Assembly: GCF_000021805.1 (NCBI RefSeq)
Contig: NC_011726.1
Location: forward strand, 2,760,097-2,824,096
Direction: 5' to 3'
Length of the DNA stretch: 64,000 nt
Source of the DNA: Rippkaea orientalis PCC 8801
Lineage (GTDB): Bacteria > Cyanobacteriota > Cyanobacteriia > Cyanobacteriales > Microcystaceae
The notes under the pieces were generated by a model. It was not told the origin of the DNA. It saw only the letters and a program-made list of their open reading frames with translations, and made no database searches. Shown one piece after another: positions 1 to 7,289 of this stretch. A program made the position numbers and the translations under genes. Positions within the stretch are counted from its first letter, which is position 1; every line of letters begins with the position of its first letter.

Positions 1-1
1 A

Positions 2-2206
2 TGGAACAACGATCAAAAAATTCAAGCAATAGCCACTAAAAGACAAGCAGGAGATATTCCCAGACAGTTAAATATCCGGGGTCAATTTGCAGCAGAAATT
101 GGCTTATCTGGAACCTTAGAAAAACCAGAAATGTCTTTAAATTTTCAAGGTAATCAATGGCAATGGACTCCACAACGGTCTGGACCTGCTATCATTAACC
201 CCTTGGGATTTGTCATAGAAGGAGCTCAGGTAATTCCCATTGAGAAATTAGCAATAGAAGGAAGTCTCAAAGAAGGGATAATTCAGTTTAATCCATCTCT
301 AAAACTTGGGTCAAGTTTAACCCAAGGAAATTTATCTTTAATCTATCAAAATAACCAATTTTATATCAAAGATTCTAGTTTTAGTTTTGAAAATTTGTCC
401 TTAGATACCGTCCGCAGCTTAATCGTGGTTCCGGGGGATATTAATGGCAATCTGAATTTACAAGGAACCCTCAAAGGACTGTTAACAGAACCCAAAATTG
501 AAGGAGAGTTTCAGTTTAGTGACGGCTCAATTTATGCGCGATTAATTCAAGATACATTTAAAGGAAATTTTATCTATGAAAACGCTCAAGTAAAAGTGCA
601 AATCAACGAACCTACTTATCTTCAAGTTTCAGCTAATTTACCTTTTCCTATTCAACCTGATATTAATGATAAATTTCAAATTAATACCCAAATAGAAACC
701 GAAGCTTTCTCCCTACTAGAAACCTTAACTAAACAGCAACTAATCTGGTCGGGAGGAGAGGGAAGCTTGGATATTAATCTAAGCGGCAGAATCTTGATTA
801 ATGATACAATTAAAATTAGTTTAGATCAAACTACTAAGGCGATTTTAGATTTTAATAACACCCTTTTTCAAACCGATTTATTTACTGAACCCCTTAATCT
901 AAATGGACAAATTTCTCTCCAAAATGGACGACTGCAAACAGCACAATTAACCGGAACAATAGGAGAAAGAACGATTAGAACAATCGGCGTTTTACCTCTA
1001 TTTCCTGATGCTTCTGCTAATATTGAAACAGCCGTTCCTTTCACCATAGCCTTAACCCAAGATCAAGTTAACTCAGAAGGGTTATATCAAGGCCTTGCTG
1101 ATGGCCGTATTATTATTACCGGATCATTGATTAATCCAACGATTGGAGGAGAGGTTAGATTAACGCAAGGAAAAATTGTCATCCCTGATGTTAGGGAACT
1201 TCAAAAACAGCCTTCTCCAGTGTTTAATCAATGGATAGGAAATCTTAGACCCCTAGAAGGAGTACTGCTTCCTCCCACATTTAATAACCTCAGAATTTTG
1301 ATTGATCAAGTGGCTGTTGAACAAACAAAAATTAGTCCTAGATTTAATCTTAATTTGAGTGGAGATTTAAGCTTAAATGGTCAACTAAATAGCTTTTCTT
1401 TGCCCGGAGTACTTGCCTTAAAACCATCAGGAAGCGTTAAGGTTAATGAAGGTAAAATAGATATTCCCCTGACTTCCGTTTTCCTCAGTCGTCAATACGA
1501 CAACACCATAACATTTTTACCCGAACAAGGATTATTGAATCCTTCCATTGATCTAACCTTAAAACTCTATATTCTAAGCGTTTCTCTCCAGACTATTCGG
1601 GATAATGAAATCCCTGATGATCTTATCCAAACTGGACGGTCTAAATCAATAGAAGTTAACCTCGGAATCCAAGGACAAGCCAGTGAATTATTGCCTAATT
1701 TGGGATCTCGATTTCAGCAAATTTGTCAATTACGGACAGAAGACTATCCTCCTGTCCCTCAATCTCCGGCGATTCCTACTAATAAGCTACAACAGTTAGC
1801 TGAATGTATTCAAATCAATAATTTAGGGGCAAATTCTATTGCCGACTTAATCCGTTCTCCTATTGTTTCCTTCTCTAGTAATCCCCGTCTTAGTAATAGT
1901 GAATTGTTCACACTTTTTAGTCAGCAACTGCCTAATTTACTAGGAAATTCACAAGTCGGAAATTCAACGCAATTAGTCAATGCCAGAAGTCCACAAATAG
2001 CCCTAGTATTACTACCATTTCTACAAGATTGGATTTTTGAACTCAATGAAAATATTAATCAAAAAGGTAGCGAACCCGGTATGGTTAATTTTCGGGTATT
2101 TCCCTCATTAGAAACCATTTATCAGCTTGAAGGAGATGCTTTAATCCGCTTTTCCTATGACTATTCCTTTAATGAAGCAATTATTCGCTATGAAAACAAA
2201 TTTTAA
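2..2206 (+). CDS. TamB-like (DUF490) translocation/assembly protein, 3' part
   Basis: The reading frame is open from base 2, so the gene begins upstream of the window and only the C-terminal part (about 734 codons) is here. The first internal ATG is at 131. The protein is made of long runs of alternating polar and hydrophobic residues with many Gly-turns (for example GDINGNLNLQGTLKG), as in the beta-helical TamB/DUF490 family. It ends in a region rich in short beta-strands, like the conserved C-terminal TamB domain. The family spans the periplasm and is implicated in outer-membrane protein and lipid transport. The family call comes from repeat style and size. The membrane anchor expected at the N-terminus lies outside the window. 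Confidence 0.75.
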   Translation, partial: WNNDQKIQAIATKRQAGDIPRQLNIRGQFAAEIGLSGTLEKPEMSLNFQGNQWQWTPQRSGPAIINPLGFVIEGAQVIPIEKLAIEGSLKEGIIQFNPSLKLGSSLTQGNLSLIYQNNQFYIKDSSFSFENLSLDTVRSLIVVPGDINGNLNLQGTLKGLLTEPKIEGEFQFSDGSIYARLIQDTFKGNFIYENAQVKVQINEPTYLQVSANLPFPIQPDINDKFQINTQIETEAFSLLETLTKQQLIWSGGEGSLDINLSGRILINDTIKISLDQTTKAILDFNNTLFQTDLFTEPLNLNGQISLQNGRLQTAQLTGTIGERTIRTIGVLPLFPDASANIETAVPFTIALTQDQVNSEGLYQGLADGRIIITGSLINPTIGGEVRLTQGKIVIPDVRELQKQPSPVFNQWIGNLRPLEGVLLPPTFNNLRILIDQVAVEQTKISPRFNLNLSGDLSLNGQLNSFSLPGVLALKPSGSVKVNEGKIDIPLTSVFLSRQYDNTITFLPEQGLLNPSIDLTLKLYILSVSLQTIRDNEIPDDLIQTGRSKSIEVNLGIQGQASELLPNLGSRFQQICQLRTEDYPPVPQSPAIPTNKLQQLAECIQINNLGANSIADLIRSPIVSFSSNPRLSNSELFTLFSQQLPNLLGNSQVGNSTQLVNARSPQIALVLLPFLQDWIFELNENINQKGSEPGMVNFRVFPSLETIYQLEGDALIRFSYDYSFNEAIIRYENKF

Positions 2207-2240
2207 CAGTAGGCTTGACGTAAACTCTTTAGGGTTTATG

Positions 2241-2266
2241 ATAGGGCTAAAGCCCTCACTACAAAC
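2241..2266. repeat. Short dispersed repeat, copy 1 (GGGCTAAAGCCC core)
   Basis: The core GGGCTAAAGCCC is an imperfect palindrome followed by TCACTAC. A near-identical stretch occurs at 24436-24461 in the same orientation. It sits in the 76-bp gap between the TamB-like gene and the TPR gene. Confidence 0.6.
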
Positions 2267-2282
2267 TGGAAAGAATCTCCAG

Positions 2283-3956
2283 ATGAATCGTCAACACAAA
2301 ATTTCTATCATCGGGTTTCTAGTAGGTCTAGGGTTAATCCTCATTTCTGGCTTACTATCACCCTTTATCCTTCATCATTCGGTATCAGCTTCATCGGGTC
2401 AAGAAAAAGTTAAACTCATCGAAAACCTTGGTAATTATCATTACCCCATTTCCACGACTTCAGACTTAGCCCAAAAGTATTTTGATCAAGGGTTAATTCT
2501 GTCCTACGGGTTTAACCATGCTGAGGCTGCCCTCGCCTTTGAACAAGCGAGTCAAATCGATCCCAATTGTGCCATGTGTTACTGGGGATTAGCCTATGTC
2601 CAAGGTCCTAATATTAATGCACCAATGGCCGATGATCAAGTCGGTAAAGCGTGGGAAGCCTTACAAAAAGCGATCGCCCTCAGTCCCAAAACCTCTAAAC
2701 GAGAACAAGCCTATATTCAAGCCTTAACCCCCCGTTATTCCGAAAAACCCCTCGCTGATCGCTCCTCTTTAGATCTAGCCTACGCTCAAGCCATGAAGCA
2801 ACTGGTTCAAGCGTACCCCAATGACTTAGACGCAGCCACCCTCTACGCAGAGGCGATCATGGACACGATGCCGTGGGACTATTGGCAAGACAATGGGGAA
2901 CTCAAACCAGAGGCTAAACCCATGCTAGACACCCTAGAATCGGTCTTAAACCGCGATTCCAAGCATCCAGGGGCCCTACACTTGTATATCCATGCTACGG
3001 AGAAAGAACGTCCTCAATTAGCCGAAAAAGCAGCCGATACCCTACTCGATCTCGTTCCAGCATCGGGACACCTAGTCCATATGCCCTCCCATATCTATAT
3101 CAGGGTGGGGCGTTATCAAGATGCGGTCATTGCCAATCAAAAAGCGATCGCTGCCGATAATAACTATCTAGCCTCTTCCAAGGATAAAACGCTTTACACC
3201 ATCGCCTATGTCCCCCATAATAAACATTTTCTCTGGTTTGGGGCATTGATGAGTGGACAGAGTAAACTGGCGATGGAAGCGGCGAAACAAACCGCCGAAG
3301 TTGATCAAAATTTGCTTTATAATCCCGATTTAACGGGTATTTTACAACATTTTTCCAGTATTCCTTTGTATACCGAGGTGCGTTTTGAAAAATGGGATGA
3401 CATTTTAGCCACTCCTGCGCCAGAAAACACCCTTAAATACGCTAAAGGAGTGTGGCATTATGCAACAGGAATGGCATTAGTTGCTAAGGGGAAAAAAGCC
3501 GAAGCAAGCCAAGAATTAACCCAATTACAGACATTAATCGCCGATCCTGAGTTGGAAAATTTATCCATTTGGGGATTTAATTCTACCGCGAGTGTTCTCA
3601 ACATTGCGGCGGAAGTCTTAAGCGGTGCTCTAGCGACTGCTGATCAAGATTATCCCACAGCGATTAAACATTATCAAAACGCGATCGCCCTAGAAGATAA
3701 ATTAGTCTATACTGAACCCCCAGATTGGTATTCTCCAACCCATAATTTACTGGGAAATATCCTCTTAAAAGCGAACCGTCTCCAGGAAGCAGAAAAGGCG
3801 TTCAGGGATGATTTAGTCCTTTATCCTAACAATGGTTGGTCATTGTATGGTTTAAGCCAAAGTTTAGAGGCACAAGGTAAACTCTCAGAAGCCAAAACCG
3901 TTGAAAAGCAGTATGAACAAGCCTGGCAATATGCTGATCTTAGACTAACTCCTTAG
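2283..3956 (+). CDS. Membrane-anchored/secreted tetratricopeptide repeat protein
   Basis: I place the start at the ATG at 2283 (MNRQHKISIIGFLVGLG), not at 2157, because the longer form would overlap the TamB-like gene and run through a dispersed repeat. That gives 557 aa. Residues about 7-30 form one hydrophobic segment, a signal anchor or signal peptide. TPR-like helices follow, for example AEAALAFEQASQIDPNCAMC near residue 80 and others near the C-terminus (AEKAFRDDLVLYPNNG, LSEAKTVEKQYEQAWQ). Proteins of this kind act as periplasmic or lumenal scaffolds. No catalytic motif is visible and the specific role is unknown. Confidence 0.8.
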   Translation: MNRQHKISIIGFLVGLGLILISGLLSPFILHHSVSASSGQEKVKLIENLGNYHYPISTTSDLAQKYFDQGLILSYGFNHAEAALAFEQASQIDPNCAMCYWGLAYVQGPNINAPMADDQVGKAWEALQKAIALSPKTSKREQAYIQALTPRYSEKPLADRSSLDLAYAQAMKQLVQAYPNDLDAATLYAEAIMDTMPWDYWQDNGELKPEAKPMLDTLESVLNRDSKHPGALHLYIHATEKERPQLAEKAADTLLDLVPASGHLVHMPSHIYIRVGRYQDAVIANQKAIAADNNYLASSKDKTLYTIAYVPHNKHFLWFGALMSGQSKLAMEAAKQTAEVDQNLLYNPDLTGILQHFSSIPLYTEVRFEKWDDILATPAPENTLKYAKGVWHYATGMALVAKGKKAEASQELTQLQTLIADPELENLSIWGFNSTASVLNIAAEVLSGALATADQDYPTAIKHYQNAIALEDKLVYTEPPDWYSPTHNLLGNILLKANRLQEAEKAFRDDLVLYPNNGWSLYGLSQSLEAQGKLSEAKTVEKQYEQAWQYADLRLTP

Positions 3957-3971
3957 CTTAGTTGGGGTAGT

Positions 3972-4388
3972 TCAGATCCCACTGATGTAAACAACAATTT
4001 CCCGTCGATGACTATGTTGACGGTGTTCCCAAAGGTAAATTCCTTGCCAAATTCCTAACACTAAGCGACCCTGATTAATGGGAATTTGTTCAGAGGTTTT
4101 GGTTAAGGCTGATCGGATATGGGCGGGCATATCATCGGGTCCTTCGGTACTATGAATATAATGGCCTGATTCGGGGACTAATTTGGCAAAAAAGTTGGAT
4201 AAATCTACTAAAACATCGGGATCAGCATTTTCTTGAATCACTAAAGAGGCTGAGGTATGACGGACAAAAAGAGTACAGAGTCCCATCTTAACCCCAGATT
4301 CACTGACAATTTCTTCTATCTCACGGGTAATACGATGGAAATCTTTACCTCTTGTTTTAAGAACAAGTGTTTTTTGATAATGGTTCAT
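3972..4388 (-). CDS. YjbQ family protein (UPF0047)
   Basis: At 138 aa this has the usual size for the family. Visible hallmarks are the central SASLVIQENADPDVLVDL stretch, the HIRSAL segment and the C-terminal WQGIYLWEHR. The family forms a small trimeric barrel. Weak thiamine-phosphate synthase activity has been reported for some members, but the main physiological role is unclear. The gene runs convergently with the TPR gene, with only a 15-bp gap between the stops. The neighbouring genes suggest no role in thiamine metabolism. Confidence 0.9.
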   Translation of the reverse strand: MNHYQKTLVLKTRGKDFHRITREIEEIVSESGVKMGLCTLFVRHTSASLVIQENADPDVLVDLSNFFAKLVPESGHYIHSTEGPDDMPAHIRSALTKTSEQIPINQGRLVLGIWQGIYLWEHRQHSHRREIVVYISGI

Positions 4389-4608
4389 TTCAGTAATAAA
4401 TTATCAGTTATCAGTTATCAGTAATGGATAACGACTGATAACATCATCAATAATCTATAGCATTTCTCACTCTGATGAGGGACATTTAGCACCTAGATGG
4501 TTTACGGGCGTGGAAACCACGCCCCTACTTTGTACCTCACGAGCATGGAAATTGCTGTATTATCAATTATCCATTACTCATCTCTAATTAACTGAGATTC
4601 AAAGATAG
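4389..4608. repeat. Intergenic stretch with short tandem and palindromic repeats
   Basis: Around 4396-4430 the heptamer-like unit TTATCAG(T) recurs several times. At about 4501-4530 GGGCGTGG and CCACGCCC form a palindrome followed by CTAC, resembling the palindromes at 27258 and 46318. No gene was seen. Confidence 0.55.
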
Positions 4609-5601
4609 CTAACGGAACATACTACTAACCGAGGTATCTTCATGAATACGCCAGATCGCTTCACCGATTAAATTAGCAACTGAAATAACCGTGAGTTGCT
4701 CAAAACGATGTTCCTCTGGAACGGGAATCGTATTAGTCACGATGACTTCTTCGAGCATTCCACTCGATAACCGAGAGATAGCAGGTCCTGAAAAAACCGC
4801 ATGGGTAGCACAGGCATAAACCTGTCTGGCTCCATGTTCGCGTAACAGTCTCGCTCCTTCTAGAATCGTCCCTGCTGTATCGATCATGTCATCGACTAGG
4901 ACGGCTGTTTTGCCTTGAACATCGCCAATTAAATTCAAAACCTCAGCTACATTGTGAGCCTGACGGCGTTTGTCAATGATGGCTAAAGGAGCACCATTGA
5001 GCTTTTTCGCAAAAGCCCTTGCCCTAGCTACCCCTCCCACATCAGGAGAGACAACCACTAAATCCTCAAGCTGTTTACTGGCTAAATAATCCAGTAAGAC
5101 GGGAGAACCATAAACATGATCGAAGGGAATATCAAAATAGCCTTGAATTTGGGCTGAATGTAAATCCATGGCCAGGACTCTGTGGGCTCCCGCTTCGGTA
5201 ATTAAATTGGCGACCAGTTTAGCGGTAATGGACTCTCTTCCGGCGGTTTTGCGATCGGCTCTCCCATAGGCATAATAGGGAATGACGGCGGTAATTTGCC
5301 GGGCTGATGCGCGACGACACGCATCAACCATGATCAACAATTCCATCAAATGATCGTTGACGGGATGACAACAAGGCTGAATTAAATAGACATCACAGCC
5401 TCGAATCGATTCTTGAATTTGAATGTAGAGTTCCCCATCGGCGAACTTTTTACGGATCATTGGTCCTACATCCATCCCCAAATAACGAGCCACTTCTTGG
5501 GCTAAGGGAAGGTTAGCAGACCCCGAAAAAAGACTTAGACGATTATTATCCGATAATGACGGCATTATCGGATGTAGGGTTATGGTAGGACTATGACTCA
5601 C
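4609..5601 (-). CDS. prs: Ribose-phosphate pyrophosphokinase
   Basis: The product makes PRPP from ribose 5-phosphate and ATP, feeding purine, pyrimidine, His, Trp and NAD synthesis in the cytoplasm. It is 330 aa, close to the family norm. Hallmarks are the ATP-binding flexible loop region (PYYAYGRADRK), the metal/PRPP site (VVSPDVGG) and the ribose-5-phosphate loop VLVDDMIDTAGT. The frame opens at a GTG (5601). An ATG at 5565 (MPSLSDNN) is an equally plausible start, since conserved sequence begins soon after it. The gene is divergent from bioD and shares a 250-bp promoter region with it. Confidence 0.97.
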   Translation of the reverse strand: MSHSPTITLHPIMPSLSDNNRLSLFSGSANLPLAQEVARYLGMDVGPMIRKKFADGELYIQIQESIRGCDVYLIQPCCHPVNDHLMELLIMVDACRRASARQITAVIPYYAYGRADRKTAGRESITAKLVANLITEAGAHRVLAMDLHSAQIQGYFDIPFDHVYGSPVLLDYLASKQLEDLVVVSPDVGGVARARAFAKKLNGAPLAIIDKRRQAHNVAEVLNLIGDVQGKTAVLVDDMIDTAGTILEGARLLREHGARQVYACATHAVFSGPAISRLSSGMLEEVIVTNTIPVPEEHRFEQLTVISVANLIGEAIWRIHEDTSVSSMFR

Positions 5602-5850
5602 GGTAGACTGTTGACCCTCAACTCATGGCAACTCTATCATCTCAGGTTTTTTGATGGTCTGAGCAAATTTTCTTCTTTAGTTATGATCATATCGAATGAT
5701 TGTGTTGATCGATAGAGATAGACAGATAGTTTTTAGAGTTATTTATCTTTTAGTGCTTTTTCTTGAAAATCTGACAAAAAGTGAGATAATAAAGCAACAT
5801 TATTTTGATCATCCCCTTCACCCCCTCAATCTCAACAACTATCTTAGACG

Positions 5851-6555
5851 ATGAACAGCCTATTAATCACTGGAACGGATACGGGTGCAGGTAAAACCAT
5901 TGTAACATCAGCCTTAGCAGCCTATTGGCACAAGTATTATCCTTCCCAACGGTTGGGAGTGATTAAATTGCTACAAACAGGAATCGGAGATCACGAACAT
6001 TATCAAGCGATGTTCGCGGGACAAGAATCAGTAGAAGTTGTCTGTCCTCTACGGTTTACAACCCCTGTTGCCCCACCCATCGCAGCCGAACGGGAAAATC
6101 AGCCTATCCCCCTAGAAATTGTCTGGAAAAGCCTGGTTTCTCTGCAAAAAAGCTGTGATTTTGTCTTAGCTGAAGGGTTAGGGGGACTGGGATCTCCTGT
6201 TACTTGGGAGCTAACGGTGGCTGATCTCGCCGGAGAATGGCGTTTACCGACGGTGTTAGTGGTTCCAGTGAAGTTAGGCGCGATCGCCCAAGCCGTTGCT
6301 AATGTTGCCCTAGCCCGTCAAACTCAGGTTAACCTAAAAGGGATTATTTTAAGTTGTTCTCATCCTCTTTCACCCCAAGAATTAAGCGATTGGGCTCCTA
6401 TGGATTTAATTCAATCGTTAACAGGAGTTCCAGTCTTAGGGGTCATTCCTTATTTAGAGACGATTAAGGATCTCGATCAACTAGCTAAAAGCGCTTCTCA
6501 TTTAGACTTAGAACCATTAATTTCTCTAGATTGTAGAACACAATTTCTTGGGTAA
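5851..6555 (+). CDS. bioD: Dethiobiotin synthetase
   Basis: The product closes the ureido ring of dethiobiotin using CO2 and ATP, the penultimate step in biotin synthesis. The N-terminal P-loop is GTDTGAGKT, typical of this enzyme. [13 protein letters not shown] matches the conserved catalytic segment, and the GVIPYLE stretch lies near the C-terminus. It is 234 aa, the normal length. No other bio gene is adjacent, as is usual in cyanobacteria. The next gene downstream begins the RiPP island after a 129-bp gap. Confidence 0.95.
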   Translation: MNSLLITGTDTGAGKTIVTSALAAYWHKYYPSQRLGVIKLLQTGIGDHEHYQAMFAGQESVEVVCPLRFTTPVAPPIAAERENQPIPLEIVWKSLVSLQKSCDFVLAEGLGGLGSPVTWELTVADLAGEWRLPTVLVVPVKLGAIAQAVANVALARQTQVNLKGIILSCSHPLSPQELSDWAPMDLIQSLTGVPVLGVIPYLETIKDLDQLAKSASHLDLEPLISLDCRTQFLG

Positions 6556-6628
6556 ATTCTCGGATTGAAATTGACCTGTCCAATAATGTAAACTTTTGTC
6601 AAAAATATCCGGAACTTCGCTAGACTGC

Positions 6629-6658
6629 TTGTGTATTTTAATTGTGTCTGCTTACTGA
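6629..6658. repeat. Left copy of a sequence repeated at the far edge of the RiPP island
   Basis: This 30-bp stretch ends in TCTGCTTACTGA. It nearly matches 19232-19260, which ends in TGTGCTTACTGA, in the same orientation. It lies 26 bp upstream of the island's regulator gene. It may be a duplicated boundary sequence or a shared regulatory sequence. Confidence 0.5.
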
Positions 6659-6684
6659 ATTAAGTTAAAAACAGGTTAAGAGTT

Positions 6685-7284
6685 ATGGATTTTGACCATC
6701 AGCAACAGAAGCATCACAATGAGATGCCCAAAAATTATTTAACGTCATTTCAGCGAAAAACCTTACAAAAAACCCTTGAAGGGGAGATTGAAGAAAAATA
6801 TCGTCAGCGAATTAAAATTATCTTATTAGCTGATGAAGGAAAAAGCCAAACAGAAATTTGTCAGTTATTAGGCTGCTGTCAGTCCACCGCTAGACATTGG
6901 ATCATGATGGCACGCAGTGGTCAAGCACATCGGTGGGAGGACAACAAAATTGGTCGTCCTAAAAGAGTCAATGAACAGTATTTAAAACGATTACAAGAAT
7001 TAGTTAGCCAAAGTCCCCGTGAGTTTGGCTATTCTTTTAAGCGGTGGACGGCAGAATGGCTCAGCAGACATTTGGAAAACGAATTTAACATTAAAGTGAG
7101 CGATCGCTATATTAATCAACTGTTGAAACAGATGGGATTATCCACGAAAGCAAACCCCAAAAAAGTTGATACTAACCCTTCTCATTCCTACCAAACGAAT
7201 AACCTACTCATTCGAGATTTACCTCTTGTTACTCAGGTCAATTTAGAACAAGTTCTATCATTGAATTTGCTCAAACAGGAATAG
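6685..7284 (+). CDS. Winged helix-turn-helix protein, probable regulator of the RiPP exporter operon
   Basis: This 199-aa protein has a homeodomain-like helix-turn-helix at about residues 45-75 (DEGKSQTEICQLLGCCQSTA). A second winged-helix region lies at about 110-155 (REFGYSFKRWTAEWLSRHLE through SDRYINQLLKQMGLS). This arrangement resembles the DNA-binding half of IS630-type transposases, but there is no DDE catalytic domain and the frame ends cleanly. It ends 5 bp before the exporter gene, so the two are surely co-transcribed. It could be a domesticated transposase DNA-binding domain working as a transcription factor. The regulatory role is inferred from position. Confidence 0.7.
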   Translation: MDFDHQQQKHHNEMPKNYLTSFQRKTLQKTLEGEIEEKYRQRIKIILLADEGKSQTEICQLLGCCQSTARHWIMMARSGQAHRWEDNKIGRPKRVNEQYLKRLQELVSQSPREFGYSFKRWTAEWLSRHLENEFNIKVSDRYINQLLKQMGLSTKANPKKVDTNPSHSYQTNNLLIRDLPLVTQVNLEQVLSLNLLKQE

Positions 7285-7289
7285 AAATC

